Source: an uncultured Tolumonas sp.
GTDB lineage: Bacteria; Pseudomonadota; Gammaproteobacteria; Enterobacterales; Aeromonadaceae
Reading direction: 5' to 3'
DNA: 64,000 nucleotides
Assembly: GCF_963556105.2 (NCBI RefSeq)
Contig: NZ_OY829945.1
Coordinates: forward strand, 725,001-789,000
In this document: positions 53,018 through 63,760 of the stretch, piece after piece
How positions within the stretch are numbered: the first letter of the stretch is position 1
How the letters are laid out: every line of letters begins with the position of its first letter
Notes under the pieces: model-generated
What the model saw: the letters and a program-made list of their open reading frames with translations, nothing else
The model's database searches: none
Told to the model about the DNA's origin: nothing
Translations under genes and position numbers: made by a program

Positions 53018-53813
53018 AGAACGCCAATTACTCGCTGAGTTAACCTTACCGATCAATCGCTGTAATGTTCCGGCACCAGTATTGGCGAGTTTGATCTTTC
53101 AGGAACATCCGATTCAGTTACAACTGGATGGCGTCGAGACGTTTTATTCTGAACTGTTTGATCGCTTGGTTGTCTGCCGTGATGCCCGCCAACGGGTGGA
53201 TATCTTTAATGATTATATGGCGGTGCGTTTTCGGCTGCCGGAGGCAAAACTGGCGCATCGGCCAGATGCAGATCCGGTGCCGCGGCCACAAAGCAATTAT
53301 CGCAAGTTATTACTGGGTTGGTTGTTCGATTCCGACAGTGATGCTGGTGCGGCCTGGCGGCAATGGGTGGAATCGCGATTTGGCTTACGCACGATTTATC
53401 ATCATGAGCTAATTTCTGAGCCGGAATCGGATGCGTATATCCGTTATATGCAGGCTTGTGTCAGATCAACCTACCAAACCAACGAATTAGCCAGTCAGCT
53501 GGATCTGTTATACAGCTTTTGCCAGTACCAATTGGTGCATCAGCATCCGGAACAACAATATCTGACGCTCTATCGGGGCAGCAGTGAGTCGCCTCGTTAT
53601 CACTATCAGCAGCACCCGGTATTAATACTGAATAACCTCAGCTCCTGTAGCAGTGATGTTGATGAGGCATACCGGTTTGGCCCACGAGTGGTCGAGCTGC
53701 AGGTGCCATTGAGTAAAATTGTTTGTTTTGATGCGTTGTTACCGCGTGGATTAAATGGTGAACAGGAATACATGGTTTTAGGTGGAATATATAAAGCCAA
53801 ACAGGTCTGGTAA
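53001..53813 (+). CDS. draT: NAD+-dinitrogen-reductase ADP-ribosyltransferase (DraT)
   Basis: The 270-residue protein has the DraT opening NRCNVPAPVLASLIFQEHPI followed by LDGVETFYSELFD and FNDYMAVRFRLPEA, then NYRKLLLGWLFDSDSDAGAA and WVESRFGLRTIYHHE. The late segments LTLYRGSS and NNLSSCSSDVDEAYRFGPRV suit an Arg-specific ADP-ribosyltransferase with the catalytic Glu near the C-terminus (NGEQEYMVLGG). DraT ADP-ribosylates the iron protein of nitrogenase when ammonium or darkness/anoxia signals appear. The order draG-draT is the reverse of the best known draTG operon. Confidence 0.9.
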   Translation: MQPLPEERQLLAELTLPINRCNVPAPVLASLIFQEHPIQLQLDGVETFYSELFDRLVVCRDARQRVDIFNDYMAVRFRLPEAKLAHRPDADPVPRPQSNYRKLLLGWLFDSDSDAGAAWRQWVESRFGLRTIYHHELISEPESDAYIRYMQACVRSTYQTNELASQLDLLYSFCQYQLVHQHPEQQYLTLYRGSSESPRYHYQQHPVLILNNLSSCSSDVDEAYRFGPRVVELQVPLSKIVCFDALLPRGLNGEQEYMVLGGIYKAKQVW

Positions 53814-53928
53814 ATAAAACTGCGTGATCCAGTTCATAACATCATGATTTGACAGTGAAGCTTCTCGGCTATTTACAGCTAACTTAGTATCAATATGGTC
53901 TGGGTTCACATCGAATCAGGGAAATTTT

Positions 53929-56064
53929 ATGCGCAATTTTTCTATCCAATGGAAAATAACACTGTTGTCAGCCATTGGACTGCTATCAGCTGTCGTCCTG
54001 TTAATTGGTTTATCTGTGTATGCTTTGCAGTCTACTAAAGGGTTGGTGCTGGAACAGACCGGTAAGAAAATTAAAGAAGATGCTGTGCAGTTGGTGCTGG
54101 GGCGCGGCGAAGCGGAAGTTTCCCACGTGACCAGTTATTTGCATGAAGCCCAGATTAGAACATCAATTCTGGCGCAAAGTCTGATTGCACAAAAAGCCCA
54201 TGCACAGGAAAACTACCTGGGTTCCGGCATTTTGCGCCGTTCATTGAATACGCAGGTATTACAGGCGATAAAAAGCACACCGTATGCATTAGGCGCGTAT
54301 GCGGTCATGTTGCCTGCTGCATTAGGTCATGCTGATGATACATATGTTGGCCAGGCCGATGCCGGTGGTAATGATTCCGGACGTTTTTCAGTTTATTGGA
54401 GTCGTAACGACAAAGGTGAATTGACGCTGGAAAATTTGACTGAAAAAGACATCAATGACACATCACCCAATGCCAATAGTTTTCCATCTAATGAATGGTT
54501 TGCCTGTAGTCTTCGTATTCATGCGCCTTGCTTACTGAACCCTTACAAAGATACCAGCAATCAACGTGAGTTGCTGATGGTCACCGTAACGCAACCGATC
54601 ATGGATGGTGATCAGATGCTGGGTGTTGTGGGCATGGATATTGCGCTTGGCTCTTTGCAAGACGTATTAAAAAATCTGGATAACCAGCTGTTTTCTGGCC
54701 ATGGTGGTGCTGCGCTGATTTCTTCTGATGGAATTACGGTATCTGTCAGCGACATGCCATTTGTTCCGGGTGAAGCAGTAGCTAAAAAAGATGCCAAACT
54801 GGCGGAACATCTGAAAGGCTGGTTAAAGCAAGCCAAGGTTCAGGTGAACTGGCAGGGTGAAAAATTGCAGCTGTTTATTCCGGTACAGAATGAAGGCTTA
54901 CCGGCGTGGGGGATGTTACTTGAATTCCCTGGTGTTGATGTGTTAGCTGCGGCTCGAGATATCAGTTCTTCCTTGGATCAACGAATTAGCAGCGCAATTT
55001 CGCGGCAGGTGACCACCGGTGTGATCATTACATTATTGGTTTTGTTCGCCATGTGGTGGAGTGCGAACCGTATTGTGGCGCCAATGCGTACCGTGGTGGA
55101 GCGCCTGAATGAGATCGCCAGTGGTGATGGTGATTTAACGCAACGCCTGCAGATCCAAAGTCAGGATGAAATGGGGGCACTGGCACGTGCGTTTAACCTG
55201 TTCTTGGATAAATTGCAGGGCACGATCACTCAGGTTGTCGGCGCCGTGGAAGGCACTCGTGATACGGCACAACAGGCGAATTCTGTGGCAGGTCAAACGC
55301 GTGATCGTCTGCAATATCAGTTCCGTGAAATCGATCAGGTAGCTGCTGCCTTTGAAGAGATGCATGCGACCTCGGCCAATATTGCGGATCGTGCCGGTCA
55401 GGCGGTGGAAGCTGCAGATGAAGCAGAGCATGCAGCGCAACATGGTAAAGCTGTCGTAGAAGAGAGCCTGCAAGCGATGGACTCACTGATGCGATATATC
55501 AGTGATGCCAAACCACAAGTAGAACGTCTGGCAGAAAACAGCAATAACATCAATAAAATACTGGATGTTATCAAGGGCGTTGCCGAACAAACCAATTTAC
55601 TGGCGTTGAATGCGGCTATAGAAGCGGCACGAGCTGGTGAACAGGGGCGTGGTTTTGCGGTAGTTGCCGATGAGGTGCGCAATCTGGCTTCCCGGACACA
55701 AGATTCTGTTGGCCAGATCCACAGTGTGATTAATGAATTGCAAAGTGGTACGAACCGCGTGGTGACGGCGATTTTGGGTAGTCATAAGCAGGCGGATGAG
55801 ACATTGCATAATGTGCAGCAATCGGTGGGCGTGTTAGAGCAAATTACTCGTTCGATTGGTGTTATTCAGGATATGAATGCGCACATTGCTCATGCGGTGC
55901 AAGAGCAAAGCAAGGTAAGCGGTGATATCAGCAGTAGTGTGAGTAACATCCGCGATGTCAGCAGTGACATTACCGGTATGGCGGATACTTCTGCAGATAA
56001 TGCGGGCAAACTGAATGATCTGGCTAATCAGCAACAAGAGTTGATGTCGCACTTTAAGGTCTGA
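53929..56064 (+). CDS. Methyl-accepting chemotaxis protein with large periplasmic Cache-like domain
   Basis: The 711-residue receptor has a transmembrane helix at about 12-32, a periplasmic domain of about 330 residues with double-Cache features ([35 protein letters not shown]), a second helix at about 365-385, HAMP (about 385-440) and a signalling domain. The tip has [20 protein letters not shown] and [20 protein letters not shown], the CheA/CheW-binding hairpin. Ligand is unknown; Cache receptors often bind amino acids or carboxylates. The ribosome binding site is weak (GGGAAA). It ends with a strong bidirectional terminator and has no che gene nearby. Confidence 0.93.
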   Translation: MRNFSIQWKITLLSAIGLLSAVVLLIGLSVYALQSTKGLVLEQTGKKIKEDAVQLVLGRGEAEVSHVTSYLHEAQIRTSILAQSLIAQKAHAQENYLGSGILRRSLNTQVLQAIKSTPYALGAYAVMLPAALGHADDTYVGQADAGGNDSGRFSVYWSRNDKGELTLENLTEKDINDTSPNANSFPSNEWFACSLRIHAPCLLNPYKDTSNQRELLMVTVTQPIMDGDQMLGVVGMDIALGSLQDVLKNLDNQLFSGHGGAALISSDGITVSVSDMPFVPGEAVAKKDAKLAEHLKGWLKQAKVQVNWQGEKLQLFIPVQNEGLPAWGMLLEFPGVDVLAAARDISSSLDQRISSAISRQVTTGVIITLLVLFAMWWSANRIVAPMRTVVERLNEIASGDGDLTQRLQIQSQDEMGALARAFNLFLDKLQGTITQVVGAVEGTRDTAQQANSVAGQTRDRLQYQFREIDQVAAAFEEMHATSANIADRAGQAVEAADEAEHAAQHGKAVVEESLQAMDSLMRYISDAKPQVERLAENSNNINKILDVIKGVAEQTNLLALNAAIEAARAGEQGRGFAVVADEVRNLASRTQDSVGQIHSVINELQSGTNRVVTAILGSHKQADETLHNVQQSVGVLEQITRSIGVIQDMNAHIAHAVQEQSKVSGDISSSVSNIRDVSSDITGMADTSADNAGKLNDLANQQQELMSHFKV

Positions 56065-56091
56065 TTCTGAGACAACCATTTTGGCGATAGT

Positions 56092-56121
56092 AAAAAGGCG
56101 CGTTAATTAACGCGCCTTTTT
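56092..56121. terminator. Bidirectional terminator between the chemoreceptor gene and hemL
   Basis: AAAAAGGCGCGTTAA and TTAACGCGCCTTTTT form a perfect palindromic stem with T-tracts on both strands, serving the convergent genes on either side. Confidence 0.92.
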
Positions 56122-56138
56122 GTTTGCACGATAAGTGG

Positions 56139-57434
56139 TTATTTCATCTGTGCAAAACAACGTTCTGCGGCAGCCAGTGTTTCTGCGATATCCGCATCGC
56201 TGTGAGCCAGTGACAGGAAACCGGCTTCATAAGCCGATGGTGCCAGATAAACACCTTCTTGTAGCATCAAATGATAGAAACGTTTAAATGTGTCAATATC
56301 ACAACGGCCCACTTGTTCAAAACAGGTGATTTCCGGTTGCTCAGTAAAGAAGAAGCCAAACATTGCGCCGACATAGTTAACAGCCATCGGAATATCATAT
56401 TTCGCCGCGGCGGCTTTTAAACCTTCGGCAACTTGTTTGGTTTTTTCCGCTAGTATGTCGTAAATGCCAGGTTGTTGAATTGCATTCAGCATGGCCAAAC
56501 CTGCCGCCATGGCTACTGGGTTACCCGACAACGTACCCGCCTGATAGACTGGGCCGGTTGGTGCAATATAGGCCATGATCTCTTTCTTTCCGCCGAATGC
56601 ACCTACCGGCATACCACCACCGATGATCTTGCCAAGCGTGGTTAAGTCAGGAGTCACACCATAATAACCCTGTGCACCTTGTAAACTGACACGAAATCCG
56701 GTCATTACTTCATCGATGATCAGCAAGGCACCATATTGGTCGCAGATAGCGCGTAAACCTTGCAGGAAGCTTGGTTGTGGCGGGATGCAGTTCATGTTGC
56801 CAGCCACCGGTTCAACGATGATACAAGCGATATCGCTGCCATAATTGGCAAAGGTCGTTTCCACAGACGCCAGATCGTTATAAGTACAAGTTAATGTATG
56901 TTTTGCAAAATCGGCCGGAACACCCGGTGAGTTGGGCTGGCCTAATGTCAATGCACCGGAGCCTGCTTTAACCAGCAGACAGTCGGCATGGCCGTGATAA
57001 CAACCTTCAAATTTCACGATCTTGTCGCGTTTGGTGTAACCCCGCGCCAGACGAATGGCGCTCATGGTCGCTTCAGTGCCGGAGTTCACCATGCGTACCA
57101 TTTCCATATTCGGCATGATTTGGCGAATGGTTTCTGCCATCAGCACTTCGCTTTCGGTTGGCGCGCCGTAACTTAAACCATTTTCTACAGCGGCCAATAC
57201 CGCTGCTTTGATCGCCGGGTGGTTGTGACCCAGTAACATCGGCCCCCATGAACCAACGTAATCGATATAGCGATTACCATCGACGTCATATAAATAGGCG
57301 CCATCTGCTTTGGCGATAAAGCGTGGTGTGCCACCGACACCATTAAACGCGCGCACAGGGGAGTTAACACCGCCGGGGATCGATTGTTGTGCGGCGGAAA
57401 AAAGTTGTTCGGAACGTTGAGTACTGTTGGCCAT
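56139..57434 (-). CDS. hemL: Glutamate-1-semialdehyde 2,1-aminomutase
   Basis: The 431-residue PLP enzyme converts glutamate-1-semialdehyde to 5-aminolevulinate, the C5 route to heme. [20 protein letters not shown] and [20 protein letters not shown] open the protein; the PLP Lys is in [20 protein letters not shown] (about 268), with [13 protein letters not shown] before it. Length and motifs match E. coli HemL. It is monocistronic; an ERIC-like element lies upstream of its start, close to where its promoter would be. Confidence 0.97.
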   Translation of the reverse strand: MANSTQRSEQLFSAAQQSIPGGVNSPVRAFNGVGGTPRFIAKADGAYLYDVDGNRYIDYVGSWGPMLLGHNHPAIKAAVLAAVENGLSYGAPTESEVLMAETIRQIMPNMEMVRMVNSGTEATMSAIRLARGYTKRDKIVKFEGCYHGHADCLLVKAGSGALTLGQPNSPGVPADFAKHTLTCTYNDLASVETTFANYGSDIACIIVEPVAGNMNCIPPQPSFLQGLRAICDQYGALLIIDEVMTGFRVSLQGAQGYYGVTPDLTTLGKIIGGGMPVGAFGGKKEIMAYIAPTGPVYQAGTLSGNPVAMAAGLAMLNAIQQPGIYDILAEKTKQVAEGLKAAAAKYDIPMAVNYVGAMFGFFFTEQPEITCFEQVGRCDIDTFKRFYHLMLQEGVYLAPSAYEAGFLSLAHSDADIAETLAAAERCFAQMK

Positions 57435-57447
57435 GAATTCCTGTCTC

Positions 57448-57529
57448 TATACCCAAAGTAATTGGCGTTGCAGCAAGGTGACAAGTGAACGCTGTCAACA
57501 ACGCTGCAACTTCAAGTACGAAGGGTATA
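57448..57529. repeat. ERIC-like element, short copy
   Basis: This 82-bp copy in reverse orientation has the same ends (TATACCC, GGGTATA) and outer arms as the 128-bp copies but lacks about 46 central bases, including the block CTCACCCCAATCACATAG. It lies between hemL and the erpA region. A deletion of the core leaving a shorter palindrome is the likely origin. The remaining part of the hemL-erpA gap holds no gene. Confidence 0.8.
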
Positions 57530-57720
57530 TTTCGTTGTGAAATAATCAACCGACTATAACGCAAAAGCAGATAAAGCAGAAAACATCTACCGATGATACA
57601 TTATCGTTAGCAAAGCTATTTGGGTAATACTTGAACTGTTTGGTCAGGTATTACATAATTCGCTAATTAAATCGAGCAGTTTACAGAGTCGTGTTTGGCC
57701 ATAAGCCATGAGAGGTAGTT

Positions 57721-58068
57721 ATGAGTGACGTAGCAGTGCAGTTTCCCATTGAGATGACCGATGCGGCGGCAGCGAAAGTCAAAGCGTTGATCATCGAAGA
57801 GGAAAATCCGGAGCTGAAACTGCGGGTCTATATTACCGGTGGCGGTTGTTCTGGTTTCCAGTATGGCTTTACCTTTGATGAGAAGATCAACGACGGTGAT
57901 ACCGTGGTTGAAAAAGACAGCGTCATCATGGTGGTCGATGGCATGAGTCTGCAATATTTGGTGGGCGGTGTTGTTGATTATATCGACGGTCTGGAAGGTT
58001 CACGCTTTACCGTGACTAACCCGAATGCCACGACAACCTGTGGCTGTGGCTCCAGCTTTTCTGTCTGA
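57721..58068 (+). CDS. erpA: Iron-sulfur cluster insertion protein ErpA
   Basis: The 115-residue A-type carrier has the three conserved Cys: [20 protein letters not shown] with the first, and [11 protein letters not shown] with the other two at the C-terminus. It carries 4Fe-4S clusters to enzymes such as those of isoprenoid synthesis. [20 protein letters not shown] is the typical ErpA stretch separating it from IscA and SufA. GAGAGG precedes the ATG. It is convergent with the small lipoprotein gene. Confidence 0.95.
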   Translation: MSDVAVQFPIEMTDAAAAKVKALIIEEENPELKLRVYITGGGCSGFQYGFTFDEKINDGDTVVEKDSVIMVVDGMSLQYLVGGVVDYIDGLEGSRFTVTNPNATTTCGCGSSFSV

Positions 58069-58078
58069 TATTGCACAA

Positions 58079-58110
58079 AAAACCCGCCAAGCTGATGGCC
58101 TGACGGGTTT
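58079..58110. terminator. Terminator shared by erpA and the small lipoprotein gene
   Basis: AAACCCG(CCA) pairs with (TGA)CGGGTTT around AGCTGATGGCC. On the minus strand the stem is followed by TTTTTTG, giving a better terminator for the lipoprotein gene; the plus-strand tail is weaker. Confidence 0.75.
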
Positions 58111-58116
58111 ACCAGA

Positions 58117-58323
58117 TTACTTCTTAGCTTCTTCAGTCGCTGGCGCAGCAGAAGTTGCTGCTGGTGCGGCTTCTGTTTTTGCTGGTGCAGCCGCATCCGC
58201 TTTAGCCGGTGCTTCGGCAGCTGGTTGAGCCGCAGGTGCTGGTGCAGCAGCAGCTTCTTCTTTTTTACCACAAGCAGTCAGAGCTACAACCATCAAACCA
58301 GCCAGGATCAGCGCTTTTTTCAT
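58117..58323 (-). CDS. Small Ala/Pro-rich lipoprotein
   Basis: The 68-residue protein has a lipobox: MKKALILAGLMVVALTACGK, so the signal peptide ends before Cys18, which would be acylated. The mature part is low complexity, almost all Ala, Pro, Lys, Glu and Thr (KKEEAAAAPAPAAQPAAEAP and similar). It is probably an extended linker-like outer-membrane or periplasmic lipoprotein; no function is known. The coding strand has RBS-like AGGATACC before the ATG. It is convergent with erpA. Confidence 0.75.
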   Translation of the reverse strand: MKKALILAGLMVVALTACGKKEEAAAAPAPAAQPAAEAPAKADAAAPAKTEAAPAATSAAPATEEAKK

Positions 58324-58475
58324 CTTGGTATCCTCAGATAAAATTATATTCCCAGTGTCACTTATATACCGTGCTTTGTGATTTTCATCACAGACTCCGG
58401 TGATTCCATTCTACGCCCACATTAGCTCGCCCCTCAATAGTGCAAATTAAAACAGTCATAGATAATGTCAGCGGG

Positions 58476-59582
58476 TTAATCTGCCGGATAAAATGCCCCG
58501 AGTACCGCTTTTCTGCTGGCGCCTGTCACAGCAGGCAGGTTACCCGGACGCCGTTCACAAAAACAGTGCGCCAACCAAGCAAAAGCAATCGCTTCAACCC
58601 AATCGGGGTGCATATCCAGCGATGCTGTCGAAGTCACTTGCCAGCCAGCTAATAATGCAGCGATGCGTTGGCACAATAACGGGTTATGCGCGCCACCACC
58701 ACAAAGGTACAGTTGTGCCGATGTTGCTAGTGGTTGCAGGGCTTCGCTTGCAGTAATCGCGGTAAATTCCAGTAACGTGCGCTGAACATCGGCAGCATTA
58801 ATTGCTGTAAAAACGCTTAGTTGCTGCAATAGCCAATCAAAGGTAAATGTCTCGCGGCCGGTACTTTTCGGGTAGGGCAAAGCAAAGTAGGCATGGGTTA
58901 GTAGTTCATTAAGTAATGACTGATGGACTTGCCCCGAACTTGCCCATTGCCCACCGGCATCATAACTGCCTGTATCATGGTGGTGACGATACCAGCTATC
59001 CAATAACGTATTACCGGGGCCGGTATCAAAGCCAAACACCTGCTCGGCATTTCCCGGTAAAACCGACACATTACTAATGCCACCAATGTTGAGGATAAAA
59101 CGCGGCTCATCCTTTTTTCCGAAAACTGCTTGGTGAAACGCCGGCACTAATGGTGCGCCTTGTCCGCCAAGAGCTACGTCTTTCATGCGAAAATCACAGA
59201 TCACGTCAATGGCTGTCATCGCCGCTAATCGGGCGCCATTGCCAATCTGTAACGTAAAACCTGATTCCGGGCGATGGCGGATCGTTTGCCCATGTGAGCC
59301 GATCGCACAAATTTGCTCTGGTGTTATATCGGCCGTTTGTAATAGGGCATGCACTGCGTGGGCAAATTCTTCTGCCACGCGCTGGTCTAATACCCCCATT
59401 CGATCAATTTCATTATCGCCGGGCGTGCAGATGGTATGCAGTTGCTGCACCAGCTCATCCGGCCAGGCTCGGGCATGGGTGGCAAGCAGACGGGGCTGGT
59501 CACTATCTGCGCCAAACTCCACTAATGCGGCATCAATACCATCCATGCTGGTGCCTGACATCAGGCCAATATAGAGCGCCAT
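58476..59582 (-). CDS. anmK: Anhydro-N-acetylmuramic acid kinase
   Basis: The 368-residue kinase opens MALYIGLMSGTSMDGIDAAL, the AnmK signature, and has NIGGISNVSVLPGN and GFDTGPGNTLLDSWYRHHH with ATP- and sugar-binding Asp residues. It converts 1,6-anhydro-MurNAc to MurNAc-6-phosphate in peptidoglycan recycling. The start at 59582 is conserved; a longer upstream ORF has no support. It is divergent from tyrS. Confidence 0.95.
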   Translation of the reverse strand: MALYIGLMSGTSMDGIDAALVEFGADSDQPRLLATHARAWPDELVQQLHTICTPGDNEIDRMGVLDQRVAEEFAHAVHALLQTADITPEQICAIGSHGQTIRHRPESGFTLQIGNGARLAAMTAIDVICDFRMKDVALGGQGAPLVPAFHQAVFGKKDEPRFILNIGGISNVSVLPGNAEQVFGFDTGPGNTLLDSWYRHHHDTGSYDAGGQWASSGQVHQSLLNELLTHAYFALPYPKSTGRETFTFDWLLQQLSVFTAINAADVQRTLLEFTAITASEALQPLATSAQLYLCGGGAHNPLLCQRIAALLAGWQVTSTASLDMHPDWVEAIAFAWLAHCFCERRPGNLPAVTGASRKAVLGAFYPAD

Positions 59583-59691
59583 AAGATTGTTCTTCGATAA
59601 TGAATTGAGTGGTGAGTAGTTTACTTGCTTTTCATGTGGGCGGCCATTTCGTAAACTGTGCCCCATTTGCTGAATGTACTGGAGTAATAGC

Positions 59692-60891
59692 ATGTCCAAT
59701 TTGGAAACCGCATTGGCTGAAATCAAGCGCGGTGCAGAAGAAATTCTGGTGGAAGAAGAGTTAATCGCGAAATTAAAGGAAGGTCGTCCACTGCGTATTA
59801 AGCTGGGGATGGACCCAACTGCACCGGATATTCACCTTGGGCATACGGTTATTCTGAACAAGTTGCGCACCTTTCAGGATCTGGGACATGAAGTGATCCT
59901 GCTGATCGGCGATTTCACAGCGCTGGTGGGGGATCCTTCCGGTAAAAATGCGACCCGTCCACCGTTGTCAGAAGAAGCAATTAAAGAGAATGCGCTGACG
60001 TATGCAGAACAAGCATTCAAGATTTTGGATCCGGCGCGCACCCGCATTGAATACAACTCAACCTGGCTGAAAGAGCTGGGCGCAACTGGCATGATCAAGC
60101 TGGCGGCGAAACAGACCGTGGCCCGTATGCTGGAACGTGACGATTTCAAAAAACGTTATGCCGGTGGTCAGTCCATTGCGATCCATGAATTTTTGTACCC
60201 ATTACTGCAGGGTTACGATTCGGTAGCACTGAAAGCCGATGTGGAATTGGGTGGTACGGATCAGAAATTTAACCTGCTGATGGGGCGTGAACTGCAAAAA
60301 GATGCAGGCCAGCCAACGCAGTGTGTATTGATGATGCCACTGCTGGTGGGTCTGGACGGCGTGAAGAAGATGTCAAAATCGTCTGGTAACTACATCGGCG
60401 TGCATGATGCACCGAACGATATGTTCGGTAAGATCATGTCGATCTCTGATGAGCTGATGTGGAGCTACTACGAGCTGTTATCGACACGCCCACTGGCGGA
60501 AATCACGCAGTTTAAAGCCGATATCGCGGCGAACACGCTGAACCCTCGTGACGTAAAAATCTGGTTGGCGAAAGAGTTGATTGCCCGTTACCACGATGAA
60601 GCAGCAGCGGAAGCGGCACATAACGATTTCACGCAGCGTTTTTCTAAAAATGCGATCCCGGATGAAATGCCGGAAGTGACGGTGTCTGCACCTGTCGAAG
60701 GCATTGCGGTGGGTAATCTGCTGAAAGAAGCTGCGCTGGTGGAAACTACGTCCGAAGCATTACGCATGATCAAGCAAAATGCAGTAAAACGTGATGGTGA
60801 GGTTGTTGCGGATGGTAAGTTGCTGGTGACTGCCGGCACGGCAGTATGGCAGGTTGGTAAACGTAAATTTTCCCGTATAACAGTTGCTTAA
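59692..60891 (+). CDS. tyrS: Tyrosyl-tRNA synthetase
   Basis: The 399-residue class I synthetase has [20 protein letters not shown] with the HIGH-type HLGH, and [15 protein letters not shown] with the KMSKS motif. The C-terminal S4 domain (about 335-399, [20 protein letters not shown]) binds the tRNA. HLGHTV and the short KMSKS context indicate the TyrRZ-like class found in many gammaproteobacteria. GGAG precedes the ATG at 59692. It ends with a terminator. Confidence 0.97.
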   Translation: MSNLETALAEIKRGAEEILVEEELIAKLKEGRPLRIKLGMDPTAPDIHLGHTVILNKLRTFQDLGHEVILLIGDFTALVGDPSGKNATRPPLSEEAIKENALTYAEQAFKILDPARTRIEYNSTWLKELGATGMIKLAAKQTVARMLERDDFKKRYAGGQSIAIHEFLYPLLQGYDSVALKADVELGGTDQKFNLLMGRELQKDAGQPTQCVLMMPLLVGLDGVKKMSKSSGNYIGVHDAPNDMFGKIMSISDELMWSYYELLSTRPLAEITQFKADIAANTLNPRDVKIWLAKELIARYHDEAAAEAAHNDFTQRFSKNAIPDEMPEVTVSAPVEGIAVGNLLKEAALVETTSEALRMIKQNAVKRDGEVVADGKLLVTAGTAVWQVGKRKFSRITVA

Positions 60892-60916
60892 ATAAGCAGT
60901 TAGTTTTTTATTCTGG

Positions 60917-60943
60917 ATCCCGCCGTTGTGCGGGATTTTTTTT
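60917..60943 (+). terminator. tyrS terminator
   Basis: ATCCCGC-CGTTGT-GCGGGAT followed by eight T is a standard factor-independent terminator. The next 180 bases (60944-61124) hold the presumed chemoreceptor promoter and nothing else. Confidence 0.9.
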
Positions 60944-61124
60944 ATCTGTCATAATGAAATCAAATGGAACAGCAAAATAATCTGCGTTTCATTTAAAGAT
61001 AAATGAGCCACGAGTCGATATGTTTGTTAGTGTTCTTACTAAATAAGAAAGGCATGGTTCGGAATAAAATACTGGTAATTAAATAAAGGACAATACGTGC
61101 CATCCTGTCATAAATGGAGATTAT

Positions 61125-63008
61125 ATGACCCTGAATATTAAGAATAAATTGCTATTGGCGCTGATTGCGTTGCTGGTAGTAATGAGTGGCGTGCAATTGT
61201 GGTCGAGTAGCCGCACGCAGGCCGAGCAGGCTAGAAAAACGGTCGATAGTTATGCGCAGACAGTGGCTGCAGCGCAGGTGAATTATCTCAAATATTGGTT
61301 AGACAACAGTGCCAGTATCGTTAGTGCAGCCAAGCAAGTTTTTGGTAAACCAGATATTGATCCGGTGCCTGCCTTAATTCAGGCTGCTTCTGCCGGCAAG
61401 TTTGATATGGTTTATGCAGGCACATCTGATGGTCAGATGAAGGTTTCTACTATCGGATGGAAAGCTCCGGAAGGCTATGATCCCCGCCAACGCCCTTGGT
61501 ATCAAGATGCAAAAGCTGCCGGTAAACTGGTAGTAACTGCACCCTATGAAGATGCATCCAGCCATGCATTAATGATCAGTATTGCCGAGCCTTATGATTT
61601 TGGTGCTAATCAGGGGGTTATCTCGGGTGATGTGGTGATCAAAGACCTCATTACCAACGTGAATAAAATCCAATCCGATGGTGTGAGCGGTGTTTTGGTC
61701 GATGGCAGTGGCAATATTGTTGCTTCTAAGGATGCTGCATTAACGCTGAAACCTGCTACAAATTTAGCGGCGGACTTAAGTTTATCGGCTATCAAGCAGA
61801 TGGCACAGGAAGGTGCATTACACGAAATCACCATTGGGGATGCGACTACGTTTGTGGTGTTTAAACAGATCCACGGTTATGACTGGTATTTTGGTTTGTT
61901 ATATGACGAATCAGTCGCATTCCAGAATATGCATCAACAACAAACACACACCATGCTGTTTGGTTTGATCCAATTGCTGGTGGTAGTGGGAGCGGCATTT
62001 GCCATTATTCGTGGCATGTTGCACCCGCTGGATACCATGGCTGAAGCGGTGGCGGCTTTGTCACGCGGTAACGGTGATTTAACCCATCGTTTGGCGGTTA
62101 TTCAGCATGATGAAATTGGTGTCGTTACCCGACACATCAATACCTTCCTTGATCGACTGCACGACATGATGCTGAAGATTGCCAGCAGCTCGCGAGAGTT
62201 GGATCAGCAAGCAGGGCAATCGCGGGATATGGCAGCGAAAAACAATGTTTCGTTGCAGCATCAGCAGCAAGAGATTTCTCAGATTGCAACCGCAGTGCAT
62301 GAAATGTCAGCAACCGCCAATGAAGTAGCCAGCAATGCCGAGCAAACCGCACAAGCGGTGCGTGAATCAGCGAATAATTGCGAACAAGGTAAACAAGTGA
62401 TTGCGCGTAATCAGCAATCGATTACTCGTTTGGCTGGTGAGGTAGAGCAAGCATCCAACATTATTCGGGAACTGGAACAGAACGCGCAGCAAATCAATAC
62501 GATCCTGGCGACCATTCAGGGCATTGCCGAGCAGACTAACTTGTTGGCACTGAATGCGGCGATTGAGGCGGCGCGTGCGGGTGAACAGGGCCGCGGTTTT
62601 GCAGTGGTGGCGGACGAAGTGCGTGTCTTGTCGCAACGAACCCAACATTCTACCGGTGAGATCCGGGCGATGATTGAAACGTTGCAACGTAATACGCATC
62701 AGGCCGTAGCGACCATGGATCAAAGCCAATCATTGGCACAAGACAGTGTCGATGATGCACGTAATGCCACTATCGCATTAGAGCAGATCACGCATGCGAT
62801 CACGCAGATTTCAGATATGGCGATGCAGATCTCTAGCGCTGCGGAAGAGCAGCGTGCCGTCACGGAAGAGGTTGGCCGTAACATTCAGGCTACGAAAGAT
62901 GTGTCTGATGAGTTGAGTGATACCGCGCGTCGTTCAAATGAACTTTCTGCCGATTTGCATGAAATTTCGCGTGATTTGAATCAACAGGTGAATAGTTTCC
63001 GCGTATAA
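61125..63008 (+). CDS. Methyl-accepting chemotaxis protein with dCache domain
   Basis: The 627-residue receptor has a transmembrane helix (about 8-28), a periplasmic dCache domain (about 35-270) with [20 protein letters not shown] and [14 protein letters not shown], a second helix (about 280-300), HAMP (about 300-355) and the signalling hairpin [20 protein letters not shown] / [20 protein letters not shown]. The RPWYxxA and double-Cache pattern is seen in receptors for amino acids and other small molecules. It is monocistronic, no che genes near. Confidence 0.93.
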   Translation: MTLNIKNKLLLALIALLVVMSGVQLWSSSRTQAEQARKTVDSYAQTVAAAQVNYLKYWLDNSASIVSAAKQVFGKPDIDPVPALIQAASAGKFDMVYAGTSDGQMKVSTIGWKAPEGYDPRQRPWYQDAKAAGKLVVTAPYEDASSHALMISIAEPYDFGANQGVISGDVVIKDLITNVNKIQSDGVSGVLVDGSGNIVASKDAALTLKPATNLAADLSLSAIKQMAQEGALHEITIGDATTFVVFKQIHGYDWYFGLLYDESVAFQNMHQQQTHTMLFGLIQLLVVVGAAFAIIRGMLHPLDTMAEAVAALSRGNGDLTHRLAVIQHDEIGVVTRHINTFLDRLHDMMLKIASSSRELDQQAGQSRDMAAKNNVSLQHQQQEISQIATAVHEMSATANEVASNAEQTAQAVRESANNCEQGKQVIARNQQSITRLAGEVEQASNIIRELEQNAQQINTILATIQGIAEQTNLLALNAAIEAARAGEQGRGFAVVADEVRVLSQRTQHSTGEIRAMIETLQRNTHQAVATMDQSQSLAQDSVDDARNATIALEQITHAITQISDMAMQISSAAEEQRAVTEEVGRNIQATKDVSDELSDTARRSNELSADLHEISRDLNQQVNSFRV

Positions 63009-63027
63009 ACCAGTAGTAATGTTGTTG

Positions 63028-63058
63028 AAAAAAGACCGGCAGCTCTGCCGGTCTTTTT
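63028..63058 (+). terminator. Terminator after the second chemoreceptor gene
   Basis: AGACCGGCA-GCTC-TGCCGGTCT with flanking A and T runs forms a stable stem. It may act on both strands, since the convergent NrtR gene ends just beyond it. Confidence 0.92.
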
Positions 63059-63079
63059 GTTTGCCTCGGTTTTCCGATA

Positions 63080-63760
63080 CTAATTTGGTTCTTCAGCTAC
63101 CACCCCTTGCATCATGCGATCAAATAAGCGCACGGCACAGTCGGGCTGATAACGATAGATAGTGGCCAGTGAGCCGCGGCCCTGAACGCGCTGGCCGGTA
63201 TCTTCCAACACATTGGCACTTAAGATCCGCTCCCGAAATGCCCGTTTGTGCAATGGGTTGCCGAGTACTACTTCATAAATGCGCTGTAATTCAGGTAACT
63301 TCAATTCCTGTTCCGCCAGATAAAGCGGCAGGGTGCTGTAGCGCGCCTTGGTGCTCAGTCGCTCCAGCACTTTTTCCAGCAAGGCATTGTGATCAAAAGG
63401 CAGCGTTTGATGACGTATTGCATCAACCGATATCCACTGCGTATCTGCATGTGGCAATTCGGAGCGGCTGTAACGGATCAACGCCAACTGCAAAACGGTC
63501 ATTGACCATCCCGCCGGATCACGCTGGTAATTCCCGATAGTTGCAACTTGCTCAATATAGTCGGGTTTTAAACCGACCTTCTGTTCCAGAATGCGGCAGG
63601 TTGCTTGCTCCAGTGTTTGATCGTGCTCTTCCAACACCCAGCCACCGGGTAAGGACCATTCACCCGCAAATGCACGGCTATCTTGTGGTCGTTGCCAGAG
63701 CAAGACCTGTAATTCATTATCAGCAATGCGCAGTAATACGGTGTCAATCGTGCTGATCAT
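63080..63760 (-). CDS. nrtR: NrtR-type NAD biosynthesis transcriptional regulator
   Basis: The 226-residue protein has an N-terminal Nudix-fold domain (about 1-140) and a C-terminal winged helix (about 150-215, LPELQRIYEVVLGNPLHKRA, FRERILSANVLEDTGQRV). The Nudix box is degenerate: WVLEEHDQTLEQATCRILEQ lacks the REUxEE catalytic Glu pair, as in NrtR, which binds ADP-ribose to relieve repression of NAD genes. GEWSLPGGW and NYQRDPAGWSMTV are typical. Its ATG overlaps the stop of the NadD-like gene upstream (ATGA), so the two are likely cotranscribed. Confidence 0.85.
   Translation of the reverse strand: MISTIDTVLLRIADNELQVLLWQRPQDSRAFAGEWSLPGGWVLEEHDQTLEQATCRILEQKVGLKPDYIEQVATIGNYQRDPAGWSMTVLQLALIRYSRSELPHADTQWISVDAIRHQTLPFDHNALLEKVLERLSTKARYSTLPLYLAEQELKLPELQRIYEVVLGNPLHKRAFRERILSANVLEDTGQRVQGRGSLATIYRYQPDCAVRLFDRMMQGVVAEEPN

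Noticed and set aside
52073-53813. Could draG-draT be a toxin-antitoxin pair like DarTG?
   Set aside because: DraT lacks the DarT-type DNA-modifying arrangement and DraG lacks a macrodomain; both match the nitrogenase-regulating families better.
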